From NCBI GenBank assembly GCA_016793885.1, contig JAEUHE010000031.1:1-64000 (forward strand): a DNA stretch of 64,000 nucleotides. Reading direction: 5' to 3'. The translations under genes were made by a program, and so were the position numbers. Below, piece by piece: positions 43,229-52,700 of this stretch. The notes under the pieces were generated by a model. It was not told where the DNA came from, did no database searches, and worked only from the letters and a program-made list of their open reading frames with translations. Every line of letters starts with the position of its first letter. The first letter of the stretch is position 1. Source of the stretch: Verrucomicrobiales bacterium (GTDB lineage Bacteria; Verrucomicrobiota; Verrucomicrobiia; Limisphaerales; UBA11320).

Positions 43229-44602
43229 TCAGGCGAGGGCCAAGGCTAAAACCGCCTGCCTAAACACCTCGCCACGATGTTGATAGTCCCGAAATTGATC
43301 AAAGCTGGAACAAGCGGGTGAAAGCAGGACCACATCTCCCGGCTCAGCTCGCCGGGCGGCTTCGCTAACTGCTTCTAACAACGAGCCGCACACGCTGCAA
43401 GGAGTAAAAAGTCCCCAGTCCGACCGAAGGCGCGTGGCCGTCTCACCGATGAGGTAGGTCCCCTTCACCCTTTCGTGCAGAAGTGGGCCCACTTGGTGAT
43501 AATCCAAACCCTTGTCCTTGCCACCTGCAATCAACCAGACATTGGGACGCCCCCCCGTGGCCATGGGGATCGCCCGCAAGGCGGCCTCCAGGGCATGCAT
43601 CGTGGTGGCTTTCGAGTCGTTGATGAAACGCACCCCATTGACCTCCCGCAGCAACTCGCAGCGATGGGGCAGCGGCACGAAATCACGCACCGCGGCGATC
43701 GTCTCCTCGAGGGGCAACCGCAGCACGCGTCCCACCGCCAAAGCCGCCATGCAGTTCTCGGCATTATGCGGACCGCTGAGTTTGCATTTCTCGAGATCGA
43801 GCAGCGGGCCTTCCCACAGAGGAAGCCGGCTGATGAGCAAACTCCGATCGAGGAAAAGGTCCGCCTGCGAATCCGTCGCGCTAAAGGTGATAATTTTCCC
43901 ACGCGGCTCGATTCCCAGAGCGCGAAGCTGCGCCAGTGCCTCCGATTGAACAATCGCCCAGTCAAACGCCTGCTGGTTCTCAAACAGACGCCCCTTCGCT
44001 CGAATATAGGCCTCCATGGATCGATGCCGATCCAAATGATCCGGGGCCAGATTCAACAGCACTGCCACCGTGGATCGAAAGTATTGGATCGATTCCAATT
44101 GAAAGGAGCTGACCTCGAGGGTCAGAAAATCAAGGTCTCGAGTCCGATCAACCACGGAGGTGATCGGGGTGCCGATATTCCCGGCGGCGATCGTTCGCTT
44201 GTGGCTATTGGACAACACTCGCTCAATCAACCGGGTCGTGGTGGTCTTGCCGTCCGTGCCGGTGATGGCGATGTTCAAGCAAAGCGACTCTCGATACCCA
44301 AGTTCCAGCTCGCCGATCACGGGCACTCCAGCGGAGCGAAGCCGCCCGAGGCAAGGCAGATCACCAGGCACGCCCGGGCTAACAACACCCAGCTCGAAGC
44401 CCGACTCCGCAAGGTCGCTGGCACCCAGGAGAACCCGGATGCCATCCTTGCCAAGCCGCTCAGCGGTAGCCCGCAGCTCGGCGGTGTCAGCACTGTCGAT
44501 CGCCCAAACATCCGCCCCGCGTTGACGAAGGAATGTGGCGGCCGACTGGCCGCTCATCCCCAACCCGATCACCAACACTTTTTGCTTTTCGTAACTCGAC
44601 AT
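43229..44602 (-). CDS. murD: UDP-N-acetylmuramoyl-L-alanine--D-glutamate ligase
   Basis: A 457-aa Mur ligase that adds D-Glu to UDP-MurNAc-L-Ala using ATP. The N-terminal Rossmann part VLVIGLGMSGQSAATFLRQR, P-loop IAITGTDGKTTTTRL (Asp instead of the usual Asn), the central LNLAPDHLDRH motif, RCELLREVNGVRFINDSKAT with the conserved Asn-Asp-Ser-Lys, and the C-terminal LIAGGKDKG are all as expected for MurD. It lies 137 bases after mraY. The gap to the LysM gene downstream is 161 bases. Confidence 0.95.
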   Translation of the reverse strand: MSSYEKQKVLVIGLGMSGQSAATFLRQRGADVWAIDSADTAELRATAERLGKDGIRVLLGASDLAESGFELGVVSPGVPGDLPCLGRLRSAGVPVIGELELGYRESLCLNIAITGTDGKTTTTRLIERVLSNSHKRTIAAGNIGTPITSVVDRTRDLDFLTLEVSSFQLESIQYFRSTVAVLLNLAPDHLDRHRSMEAYIRAKGRLFENQQAFDWAIVQSEALAQLRALGIEPRGKIITFSATDSQADLFLDRSLLISRLPLWEGPLLDLEKCKLSGPHNAENCMAALAVGRVLRLPLEETIAAVRDFVPLPHRCELLREVNGVRFINDSKATTMHALEAALRAIPMATGGRPNVWLIAGGKDKGLDYHQVGPLLHERVKGTYLIGETATRLRSDWGLFTPCSVCGSLLEAVSEAARRAEPGDVVLLSPACSSFDQFRDYQHRGEVFRQAVLALALA

Positions 44603-44739
44603 GATTCCTTATTCCACTGCCTGCCAAACCACCGATTCACTCGCACCGAATGAACCTCCGCATCCTGCCTGAGACCTTCGCCGGAGGCGAGCGCCGTTTG
44701 CAAAGCCTCGGAAACCCCACCCCGATTATTACCCTCTGA

Positions 44740-45891
44740 TTAACGCAACTTGAGCGTCGCCAACGCCAGGACGGCGAACAAGAAACACAGAATATAGAAC
44801 CGCATCACCACCTTGGTCTCGTGCCAGCCCAGCTTCTCGAAGTGATGGTGCAGCGGGGCCATCCGGAACAACCGTCGCCCTTCGCCGTAGCGCATTCTCG
44901 TGAACTTGAACCAACCGGTCTGCAACAGGACGGAGGCCCCCTCGGCCACAAAGATCGCGCCGGCGATCACCAGCACGAACGGCTGGTGGATGAGCACGGC
45001 CATGATCCCCAAAGCCCCGCCCAGGGCCAGCGAACCCGTGTCTCCCATAAAGACCTGCGCCGGATGACAGTTGAACCACAGAAAGCCAAGCCCGGCACCC
45101 ATCATCGCAGCGCAAACCACGGTGAGTTCACCGGCGCCCTCCACATAGGGCACCTGCAGATAGCCAGCAAAGCGAAAGTTTCCCGCCACGTAGGTGAGGA
45201 TCAAGAACACCATCCCCACGATGAGGGTGCAGCCGATCGCCAACCCGTCCAGTCCATCGGTCAGATTCACGGCGTTGGAACTGGCCACGATCGCGAGCAT
45301 CGTTAGCCCGATACCAAGGGTGGCGCCCAAAATCCCCGTTGCCACCGGATGCTTCATGAAGGGCACCATGACCTCCTCCACCAAAGGACGAGTAGCGGGA
45401 TTCCGGTACAAATAGAGCGCAATGAACCCCGCCAGTCCAAATTGGACGATCAACTTGACCGCCGCCTTGGCGCCTCGATTGCTCTGCTGGGTGATCTTGG
45501 CGTAATCATCATAGAAACCAAGTCCGGCCAGCACCAACACCGAAAGGAGCGTGAGCAGCACCAGCACGTTCGGCTGAGCCCAAAGCAAGGCCGCCACGTC
45601 CATCGCCACCACGATGAGCACCCCACCCATGGTCGGGGTGCCACGCTTGTCGATCCGAGCCGTGAGCCCGCCCGCCTCCTGAGCCTTGTCCACATAGTCC
45701 TGGCCGAACCGCAAGCGCTTCAACGCTCGGATGAGCGGCGGTCCCAGCCACCATGAAATCGCTAGGGCGGTGATGGCCGCGCCGGCGCTCCGCACGGTGA
45801 GGTAACGAAACAGCCTCAGGAACGAAAGCGGATCTTCCCAGGGCGTGCCCCGGGAATATTCCAAAAGCCATTGAGAGAAATACAACATCAT
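44740..45891 (-). CDS. mraY: Phospho-N-acetylmuramoyl-pentapeptide transferase
   Basis: A 383-aa membrane enzyme with about ten helices that joins UDP-MurNAc-pentapeptide to undecaprenyl phosphate, giving lipid I. The three key parts are visible: GLGFYDDYAKITQQSNRGAK (the Asp-Asp pair), NAVNLTDGLDGLAIG, and FMGDTGSLALGG followed by the final MAPLHHHFEKLGWHETKVV. The cluster is tight here: the mraY ATG overlaps the murF stop codon by four bases (ATGA). Confidence 0.97.
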   Translation of the reverse strand: MMLYFSQWLLEYSRGTPWEDPLSFLRLFRYLTVRSAGAAITALAISWWLGPPLIRALKRLRFGQDYVDKAQEAGGLTARIDKRGTPTMGGVLIVVAMDVAALLWAQPNVLVLLTLLSVLVLAGLGFYDDYAKITQQSNRGAKAAVKLIVQFGLAGFIALYLYRNPATRPLVEEVMVPFMKHPVATGILGATLGIGLTMLAIVASSNAVNLTDGLDGLAIGCTLIVGMVFLILTYVAGNFRFAGYLQVPYVEGAGELTVVCAAMMGAGLGFLWFNCHPAQVFMGDTGSLALGGALGIMAVLIHQPFVLVIAGAIFVAEGASVLLQTGWFKFTRMRYGEGRRLFRMAPLHHHFEKLGWHETKVVMRFYILCFLFAVLALATLKLR

Positions 45892-47276
45892 GACATCAGA
45901 TGCTTCAGCAGGCCGTCCACCACCCGATCGAGCCGCGCCGACCGCGAGGCCTTGACTAAAACCAGATCCCCCCCGCGCAAGGAAGCCGTCAGGAAAACCA
46001 GGGCGGCGTCCACATCCTCAAAAGCAAGTGCTCTCCCGGCCTGCTGACTCCCGGCCCCCTCCAACGTCGCACCTGCCTGCGCGCCTACCGCCACTAAAAG
46101 ATCTACCCCCAACTCTCCCGCCCGCTCGCCCACCTCCCGATGCGCGGCCAGGGTATGATCGCCCAACTCAGCCATGTCCCCGACCACGGCCACCCGACGC
46201 CCCGAGCAAGGCAGCTCTCCCAGCGTCCGAAGCGCGGCGAGCATGGAGTCCGCATTCGCATTGTAACTGTCGTCGATAATCTGGATTCCTCCCGCCTGCT
46301 GAAGCTTGAGGCGAGATTTTGCTGGCTGGCACTGACTCAGACCCTGCCGAATCTCCTCCGCGGCCAGGCCAAACTCAGCGCCCAGGACGATGGCAAAAAG
46401 CGCGTTCAATGCCTGATGCCGACCGAGCAGCGGCACCTGATAGTCTCCCGCATACCCGGCAGGGGCGGAAACGATTTGAAACCGGGTTCCGCCCGCGCTC
46501 AGGGCAACCTCTCCCAAACGCCAGTCGCTTCCCTCCCGCCACCCCGCCCGCACGACTCGGCACAAGGCCCGGGTCACGATGGCCGGCGTCCACTCCGAAT
46601 CCGCATCGAGCACCAGGAGCCCATCGGCAGGCAGACGAGCTGCCAGCGTGCCTTCTTCTTCCGCAACGCCAGCCACGGTCCCGAAGAACTCCAGATGCTC
46701 GCGGCCGATGCTCGTGATGACCCCGAACTGCGGCGACACCATGTCGATGAGAGGCGCTAACTCGCCCGGGTGATTGGTGCCCAGCTCAAGCACGGCGGCC
46801 TGATGAGTGCGATCCATCCGCAGCAACGTGAAAGGAACTCCCAAATCGTTATTGAAGCTCGCCTCGCTCCACACCGTGGCGTACCGCTGTCGCAGGACGG
46901 CTGCCACCAACTCCTTCGTGGTGGTCTTGCCATTGGAACCGGCGACCGCCACACACCGAGCGGAGAGCTGTCGACGATAGGATGCTCCCAGGCGCCCCAG
47001 TCCCGCTCTCACATCATCCACCTCGATCACCGCGCAATCACCCGCGATACCCGCCCACTTGCCCTTTTCAACCAGGACCGCCGCCACGCCGCGCGCGGTT
47101 ACTTCGGGAAGAAACTGGTGACCATCGAAGCGCTCCCCCGGAATCGCCAAAAACAAATCTCCCTCCTGGGCCAGACGCGAATCTGAACAGACCCGCCGCA
47201 CCACGGCCGAGCTGAGACCTTGAGCCAAACGACCGCGGCAGGCGTCCACAACGAAAGGAATGGAGAGGGGATCCAC
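45888..47276 (-). CDS. murF: UDP-N-acetylmuramoyl-tripeptide--D-alanyl-D-alanine ligase
   Basis: A 462-aa Mur ligase that adds D-Ala-D-Ala to UDP-MurNAc-tripeptide. N-terminal domain with VCSDSRLAQEGDLFLAIPGE, then P-loop VAGSNGKTTTKELVAAVL, the LELGTNHPGEL block, HQALNALFAI, and DDSYNANADSMLAALRTL. It begins with GTG at 47276, 12 bases after the murE stop codon, and its stop overlaps the mraY start. Confidence 0.95.
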   Translation of the reverse strand: MDPLSIPFVVDACRGRLAQGLSSAVVRRVCSDSRLAQEGDLFLAIPGERFDGHQFLPEVTARGVAAVLVEKGKWAGIAGDCAVIEVDDVRAGLGRLGASYRRQLSARCVAVAGSNGKTTTKELVAAVLRQRYATVWSEASFNNDLGVPFTLLRMDRTHQAAVLELGTNHPGELAPLIDMVSPQFGVITSIGREHLEFFGTVAGVAEEEGTLAARLPADGLLVLDADSEWTPAIVTRALCRVVRAGWREGSDWRLGEVALSAGGTRFQIVSAPAGYAGDYQVPLLGRHQALNALFAIVLGAEFGLAAEEIRQGLSQCQPAKSRLKLQQAGGIQIIDDSYNANADSMLAALRTLGELPCSGRRVAVVGDMAELGDHTLAAHREVGERAGELGVDLLVAVGAQAGATLEGAGSQQAGRALAFEDVDAALVFLTASLRGGDLVLVKASRSARLDRVVDGLLKHLMS

Positions 47277-47288
47277 GGAAGTCCAAAG

Positions 47289-48782
47289 TTAGGAGCGACC
47301 CGTTTTGTGCCCGAGAAGCTCCAGGGTCTCCGCGGCGTAGAGACGATCGTCAAAAGGAACGACGGTGTCGCTGAACTCTTGGTAAGTTTCATGCCCCTTG
47401 CCGGCAATCAAGACCGTATCCCCCGGCTGGGCCATCCGAATCACCTCGTCAATCGCGCGGCGACGCTCGAGCTCCACATGATACTGATCGTTGCGCACCG
47501 CGACCAATCCACGCTCGATCTGGGCTGCGATCTCCGCCGGAGGCTCCCGGCGCGGATTGTCGCTGGTAATGATCGTGTAATCGGCCAGACGCCCGGCCAC
47601 CCTACCCATCTTGGGCCGCTTGGTCACATCGCGCGCGCCACCACACCCAAACACCAGCAAAACCCGCCCCCGCGTGATTTCTCGCAGCGTCGTGAGGACA
47701 TTCTGCAGCGCATCGTCGGTGTGGGCGTAGTCCACATACACACCAAACGGCTGCCCACGATGAATCGCCTCGAGCCGGCCCGGAACCGGCGGCAGAATGT
47801 TCAAGGCAGCTTGGATGTGCCGCACCGGAATCCCCAGCACCAACGCGGCACCAATGGCCGCCAAGGCGTTATAGACGTTGTGCCGGCCGATCAAGGGAAG
47901 CCGACACGCGAAGCTTTTATCCGCAGTCTCGACCAGGAATCGGGAGCCATCCCGCCCCAACTCCAGCTGAGTTGCCCGCAGCTCCGCGGACTTTTCCACC
48001 CCATAGGTCAGCCGCACGCTGACCTGTTTCGTCTGGGCCGCCAAACGAGCCCCATAATCGTCATCAATATTGATGATGCAGGCTGGAATCTTGTCGCTCT
48101 CCCAGTCCGGCGTGAACAACCGCGCCTTGGAAGCAAAATAACTCTCCATCGTCCCATGGTAATCCAAGTGATCCTGGGTCAAGTTCGTGAAAATGGCGAC
48201 ATCGTAACCGATACCCCACACCCGCTTTTGGTCCAGCGCGTGCGAACTCACCTCCATCACGCAGGCCTGACAATCCGCGCGCACCATCTGGGCTAGCATT
48301 TGCTGAATATCCACCGACTCAGGGGTCGTCCGCTGGGCTGGTATTACCCGGTCTCCCACCTCATAACGCACGGTCCCCATCAGACCGGTTTTCGATCCCG
48401 AAGCTTCCAAGATCGCTTTCACCATGAATGCCACCGTGGTCTTGCCGTTCGTGCCGGTAACGCCAACGAGCTTCATGCTCGAGCTCGGCCGACCATAAAA
48501 AGCCGCACTGGCCCGGGCCATCGCCTCACGGACATCGTCCACCCGAATCCGGGTGACTCGCGCCGGTGCCACGGCGTCATGATGGCAGAGCACCACCGGA
48601 GCACCCCGCTCCACGGCATCCGCCATAAACTCACCCCCATCGACGCGCTGCCCCGGCACCGCGACGAACAGAGTGCCGGGAGTCACGCGACGCGAATCGT
48701 AGGCCATGGACGTGATCTCACGATCCACAGCGCCTTCCACACGGGCTCCCGGAAGGTGGGTGATTAGGTCTTTGACACGCAT
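47289..48782 (-). CDS. murE: UDP-MurNAc-L-Ala-D-Glu:meso-diaminopimelate ligase
   Basis: A 497-aa Mur ligase that adds the third amino acid of the stem peptide. P-loop VTGTNGKTTVAFMVKAIL, LTQDHLDYHGTMESYF, YAHTDDALQNVLTTL and, most tellingly, SDNPRREPP, in which the DNPR motif contacts meso-diaminopimelate in the known structures. The organism therefore most likely has a diaminopimelate-type wall. It starts 23 bases after the ftsI stop. Confidence 0.96.
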   Translation of the reverse strand: MRVKDLITHLPGARVEGAVDREITSMAYDSRRVTPGTLFVAVPGQRVDGGEFMADAVERGAPVVLCHHDAVAPARVTRIRVDDVREAMARASAAFYGRPSSSMKLVGVTGTNGKTTVAFMVKAILEASGSKTGLMGTVRYEVGDRVIPAQRTTPESVDIQQMLAQMVRADCQACVMEVSSHALDQKRVWGIGYDVAIFTNLTQDHLDYHGTMESYFASKARLFTPDWESDKIPACIINIDDDYGARLAAQTKQVSVRLTYGVEKSAELRATQLELGRDGSRFLVETADKSFACRLPLIGRHNVYNALAAIGAALVLGIPVRHIQAALNILPPVPGRLEAIHRGQPFGVYVDYAHTDDALQNVLTTLREITRGRVLLVFGCGGARDVTKRPKMGRVAGRLADYTIITSDNPRREPPAEIAAQIERGLVAVRNDQYHVELERRRAIDEVIRMAQPGDTVLIAGKGHETYQEFSDTVVPFDDRLYAAETLELLGHKTGRS

Positions 48783-48805
48783 GTCACGAATAGGGAATCG
48801 GCCGG

Positions 48806-50755
48806 TTAGGGAATATTGGCTGGACGCACCGAACCTCCCACCTGGGCTGCTGGGAAACTTCGGACCATCGCAGGCACCGGCACGCGGGAATCCTCGGTCG
48901 GAACCGAAAGACTGCCGCGATCGGGCGGGATCTTCAAATAATGGGAGGCCTGCTCGGCAACCTTGCGGAATACCGGGGCGGCAACCTGGCCGCCGTAAAC
49001 ACCTGACTGCGGGTCATCCACGACAATGGAGATGCAGAGCTCAGGATCGTCCGCCGGGAAAAAGCCGATGAACGAGGAGTAGTAGCGTTTATCGTAGCGA
49101 GCCGTGGTGCTGTTCCACTTCCATGCAGTGCCCGTCTTGCCCGCCACGTAGTAGTTGTCCAACATCGCCTTGATTCCGGTGCCATTGGTGCTCGCCACCG
49201 TTTTCATGGCCTGGACCACCTGTTTGGCCACAGCCGGAGACATCACCTCGCGCACTTTTTGCGGGGAGTACTCCACCACCGTCCTGCCTTCATTGTCCAC
49301 CAGCCGCTTGACCACATGCGGCTGCATGAGCACGCCCTGGTTGGCGACAGCGGCGACCGCCATCACCATCTGCAACGGAGTGGCTCCGATCTCATACCCG
49401 ATGGGAATGCGCGTGAGCGAAGTCTTATGCCAATACTTGGGATCGCGCAACCGGCCCATCACCTCGCCCGGCAGCTCAATTCCGGATCGGCTCCCAAAAC
49501 CGAACGCCCGCACATACCGATGAAAGTTGGTCTCCGACATGCGCAGGGCCATCTTCGCAATGCCGATGTTCGATGACTTCGCAAAGACCGTTTCCAGCGG
49601 AAGACTCCCGTAATGCTCATGGTCCGTGAGCACCAATCCTCCATAGCGCCAGGAGCCGTGCTCGCAGTCAAAGTAGTCGGTCAGCCGAGCAACCTTCTCG
49701 TTGAGCGCCGCGGAGAGCGAAACGATCTTGAAGGTCGATCCGGGCTCGTAGAAATCCGCGATGATCCGGTTCCGCCGATGCTGCACCGTCGAGGCGGAGA
49801 GGTCGTTCGGATCGAACGTGCGACTGTTCGCCATGGCCAGGATATCCCCTGTCCGGGGACGAACGATGATCCCCATGGCGTTCTCCGGGCGGAACTTCGC
49901 CGCCGCCTCAGCCAGCTCGGCTTCCAATATCTTCTGCAGCACCAGATCCACCGTCAGCACCACGTTCAAGCCCGCAACGGGCTCGGCGTCCTGACCGCGA
50001 AATCGAACGAGCTCACGGTTGCTTCGGTCCCTCTCGGTGACCCGGATTCCACGCACTCCGGAAAGCTGCTTGTTGAAGCTGGCTTCAATGCCTTCGACTC
50101 CGAACAACTCCCGAACCCAGGTGTCATGGAGAGTGTAGTTGGTAATCCCGACCACGCCGACCACATGCGAGGCGAGCTGACCGTTGGGATAGATGCGGCG
50201 CTGGGAGTCGATGCCAAAAATGGCCCGTTGCCGGAGTGTGTTCCAAAATCGACGCTCGCGCTTGGGCAGGACGGCCTCGTCGCCTTCGAAGCGAACCTGG
50301 GCCATCGCCTGGGTAACTTGCGTCCACTGGTCCAGAGTCGCCTCAAACCTCAGGTCCACAAACTGGTTGGTCCGCACTACCCCGTTCGTGTCGACGCGGG
50401 TGGTGATCTTGAGCCGGTCTGCCAATTCCGTTTCCGACCTTCCCAGAATGGGAGCCAGCGCGCGGGCCACATCCCATTGCCGATTGCGTATCAGTGACGG
50501 GTCCGCGCAGAGACGCTTCACCGGATGGCTCGTCGCCAGCGGATTTCCGTTGGCATCCCGAATATCCCCGCGCCAAGGCTCCCGAACGGTTGCGTCGTGG
50601 GTGAGTGACTCCGCCAGCGCCCGCAGCTCCTCATGACGTTGGACCTGCAGCACGTACAGACGTCCACCCAATGCCATGAGTGCCAGCACGAGGCAGGAGG
50701 TCAGCCCAAAGAGCCAGCGGAGCTGGTTGGGACGAAATAAGGCTTGCGAGGCCAT
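48806..50755 (-). CDS. ftsI: Septal transpeptidase FtsI (class B PBP)
   Basis: A 649-aa bitopic penicillin-binding protein that cross-links peptidoglycan at the septum beside FtsW. One N-terminal helix (LRWLFGLTSCLVLALMALGG), the pedestal domain and then the transpeptidase core with SxxK (EPGSTFKIV), SxN (AKSSNIGIA) and KTG (VAGKTGTAWKW). A short Pro/Ser/Val-rich tail (about 30 residues) ends the protein; there are no PASTA domains. The start at 50755 (MASQALFRPNQ) places a short tail before the helix; an upstream start would add 23 residues. It follows ftsL by 17 bases. Confidence 0.95.
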   Translation of the reverse strand: MASQALFRPNQLRWLFGLTSCLVLALMALGGRLYVLQVQRHEELRALAESLTHDATVREPWRGDIRDANGNPLATSHPVKRLCADPSLIRNRQWDVARALAPILGRSETELADRLKITTRVDTNGVVRTNQFVDLRFEATLDQWTQVTQAMAQVRFEGDEAVLPKRERRFWNTLRQRAIFGIDSQRRIYPNGQLASHVVGVVGITNYTLHDTWVRELFGVEGIEASFNKQLSGVRGIRVTERDRSNRELVRFRGQDAEPVAGLNVVLTVDLVLQKILEAELAEAAAKFRPENAMGIIVRPRTGDILAMANSRTFDPNDLSASTVQHRRNRIIADFYEPGSTFKIVSLSAALNEKVARLTDYFDCEHGSWRYGGLVLTDHEHYGSLPLETVFAKSSNIGIAKMALRMSETNFHRYVRAFGFGSRSGIELPGEVMGRLRDPKYWHKTSLTRIPIGYEIGATPLQMVMAVAAVANQGVLMQPHVVKRLVDNEGRTVVEYSPQKVREVMSPAVAKQVVQAMKTVASTNGTGIKAMLDNYYVAGKTGTAWKWNSTTARYDKRYYSSFIGFFPADDPELCISIVVDDPQSGVYGGQVAAPVFRKVAEQASHYLKIPPDRGSLSVPTEDSRVPVPAMVRSFPAAQVGGSVRPANIP

Positions 50756-50772
50756 GGGATGTTTTAAGTCGA

Positions 50773-51153
50773 CTAGTCGGCCGACGCAGGACGGCTGGCG
50801 AGCGGGAGAGATCGTTCGTCCCACCAGGCCTCGCCGGAGGGAGGTGGCTCCGGGAGCCGCACCAATTGAGCGGGCACGGCAGGCACTAAGTTAACTCGGA
50901 GCTGACGAACTCGCTCCTGCAGGCGGTACGGCAACTGCAGGTCGGCCAGCTGCCCCTGGAGGACCCGGTTGTCACGCCGCAACAAATCCAGTCTGGCCTC
51001 CATCTGACGCTGAATGGTATCCAGCTCGTGCAGCTTGCGCTGCTGCCACACGTAGCCGACCGCTGCGCCGCCGAAAAAAAAGCACAGAAACAGCGCCTTG
51101 AGCGCGGGCACCAGGCGAACGGCGGCCGACTGCGATTTTCGATTGCGTTTCAT
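50773..51153 (-). CDS. ftsL: FtsL-like divisome protein
   Basis: A 126-aa bitopic protein in the place where ftsL lies in nearly all dcw clusters (between rsmH and ftsI). Basic cytoplasmic start MKRNRKSQSAAVRLVPALKA, one membrane helix (LFLCFFFGGAAVGYVWQQR) and a leucine-rich coiled coil (LHELDTIQRQMEARLDLLRR, then DNRVLQGQLADL) as in FtsL/FtsB. FtsL diverges strongly, so the name rests on position and architecture. It overlaps the rsmH stop codon by four bases (ATGA). Confidence 0.8.
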   Translation of the reverse strand: MKRNRKSQSAAVRLVPALKALFLCFFFGGAAVGYVWQQRKLHELDTIQRQMEARLDLLRRDNRVLQGQLADLQLPYRLQERVRQLRVNLVPAVPAQLVRLPEPPPSGEAWWDERSLPLASRPASAD

Positions 51154-52082
51154 GCCAACTTTTCCAGAACCCTCAGCTGAGCGCTACGCGCCCGCGGGTT
51201 CGACTGAATCTCTTCGTCCCCCGGCAAAATTGCTTTCCGCTGAAGCCAGCGGAGCTCGGGCTTCTTTGGGCGACGCAGCTCGGGGATGTCCACCGTTCCG
51301 TCGAAATCGTAGTCTCTGGACCGCTCGTTTCCGAAGTCCTTCACCGCCCGATCCTCCAGCGAATGAAAGGTGATCACCGCGAGCCGTCCACCGGGTTTTA
51401 GAACTGAGCAGGCTGCCGCCAGTCCGCTTGAGAGGGAGCGGCCTTCATCATTGACTGCGCACCGCAACGCCTGAAACACCCGCGTTGCCGGATGGGCTTT
51501 CCGCCCACCCCGAGGACAGACCCGCTCGACCAAAGCCGCGAGCTGTCCCGTGGTGCGAAACGGGTGAGTCCGACGCTCTGCCACAATGGCCTGAGCGATC
51601 CGACGCGATGCCCGTTCTTCACCCAGCTTCCAAAACAGGTCAGCCAACGCACGTTCGTCCGAATGGTTGACCAACTGCTCGGCGGTCAGCGACTGACGCT
51701 GATCAAACCGCATGTCGAGAGGACCATCGCGAAGGAAGCTGAACCCTCGCTCCGGCGTGTCCAACTGGGGGGAACTCACCCCGAGATCCAATAAAACCCC
51801 ATCACAGCTCGACCTGCCCAACCCATCTGCCATCTCCGCGAAATTCGCCTGCCTGAACTCCACCCGACCCTCAAAGCGCGCCAATCTTATCCTGGCTGCG
51901 TCGATGGCGGCCGCATCCCGATCCAATCCGTAAAGACGCCCGTCTGGTCCGCAGCGTTCCAGAATCGCCTCCGCGTGCCCTGCCCGACCCAAAGTCCCAT
52001 CCACCCAGCACCCTCCGGGCCCCACCGCCAGCGCGGTGAGCACCTCTTCCAGCAACACCGGCCGATGTCCCGAAGCCTCCAC
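51150..52082 (-). CDS. rsmH: 16S rRNA m4C1402 methyltransferase
   Basis: A 310-aa RsmH (MraW) enzyme that N4-methylates C1402 of 16S rRNA, tuning the ribosomal P site. The family start HRPVLLEEVLTALAVGPGGC is followed by VDGTLGRAGHAEAIL (SAM loop), DGVLLDLGVSSPQLDTPERG, and the C-terminal AVITFHSLEDRAVKDFGNER. I set the start at GTG 52082, only six codons before HRPVLLEEV and 16 bases after the stop of the upstream gene. Longer readings to 52259 would overlap that gene with an Arg-rich stretch not known in the family. Confidence 0.95.
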   Translation of the reverse strand: MEASGHRPVLLEEVLTALAVGPGGCWVDGTLGRAGHAEAILERCGPDGRLYGLDRDAAAIDAARIRLARFEGRVEFRQANFAEMADGLGRSSCDGVLLDLGVSSPQLDTPERGFSFLRDGPLDMRFDQRQSLTAEQLVNHSDERALADLFWKLGEERASRRIAQAIVAERRTHPFRTTGQLAALVERVCPRGGRKAHPATRVFQALRCAVNDEGRSLSSGLAAACSVLKPGGRLAVITFHSLEDRAVKDFGNERSRDYDFDGTVDIPELRRPKKPELRWLQRKAILPGDEEIQSNPRARSAQLRVLEKLA

Positions 52083-52098
52083 CCTTGCGTCGCTTTGC

Positions 52099-52695
52099 TC
52101 AGGGCGGATTTGCCGATCCGAAGATCCGCGCGGTGAAGCGGCTCCAACGAGAGGGCTCCGGCTCGACCGCCTCCAACCCGGGAGAAGATCCCGTCGCAGC
52201 CCGCTTCGGCGCGGGACCCACCAGAGGCCTCGCCGGCACCAGCTCGAGATCCGAGTCACTCAGGTCATTGCGAACTACTTTGACAAATTCGAGCGATAAC
52301 TGACCTTTGGAGTCGGCACGCAACGTGGCCCGCGGAGCTGTCCGACCACTGAGCCACCGCGAACGCTGAACCGGCACGCCGACGTCCGACGACCCCTGCC
52401 CAGAAACTCCGGAACGACTCGAGGAATTCACCAGCATCTCATCCTGTTGTTCCTGCATGACCTTGCCTTTCTCTTGGGAGGATCGCCCACCCCGAGGCAA
52501 CCCCAACTCACGCACCACCACACTCCGCGCGCAGCCCGCGCCGCTTCCAATCGGTTCCTCCCGGTTCGGAACCGGCCGCAGGCTGCTGCGGGAAAAATCA
52601 GGCATCAGATTGTCCTGGGTCAGCTGATAAGCCGTGTTGAGATCCCCTTCTCCACGAAGCGACCTCGCCAAGGACAACATCTTGATCAAACTCAT
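52099..52695 (-). CDS. Uncharacterised protein between mraZ and rsmH
   Basis: A 198-aa soluble protein of unknown function, transcribed with mraZ (5-base gap) and rsmH (16-base gap). It has no membrane helix. Residues 1-30 are a possible short helical pair (MSLIKMLSLARSLRGEGDLN, then TAYQLTQDNLMPDF); the middle is Ser/Gly/Gln-rich and probably disordered; near 130-155 there is a compact motif LSLEFVKVVRNDLSDSDLEL, and the end is Pro/Ser-rich (ARIFGSANPP). In most bacteria rsmH follows mraZ directly, so this is an added gene. The tight coupling suggests it is made together with cell division proteins, but nothing in it shows what it does. Confidence 0.75.
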   Translation of the reverse strand: MSLIKMLSLARSLRGEGDLNTAYQLTQDNLMPDFSRSSLRPVPNREEPIGSGAGCARSVVVRELGLPRGGRSSQEKGKVMQEQQDEMLVNSSSRSGVSGQGSSDVGVPVQRSRWLSGRTAPRATLRADSKGQLSLEFVKVVRNDLSDSDLELVPARPLVGPAPKRAATGSSPGLEAVEPEPSRWSRFTARIFGSANPP

Positions 52696-52700
52696 GGCCG

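Noticed and set aside
52083-52259. Longer N-terminus for RsmH
   Set aside because: The extra 59 residues are Arg-rich, overlap the upstream gene in another frame, and are unlike the family, which starts just before HRPVLLEEV.
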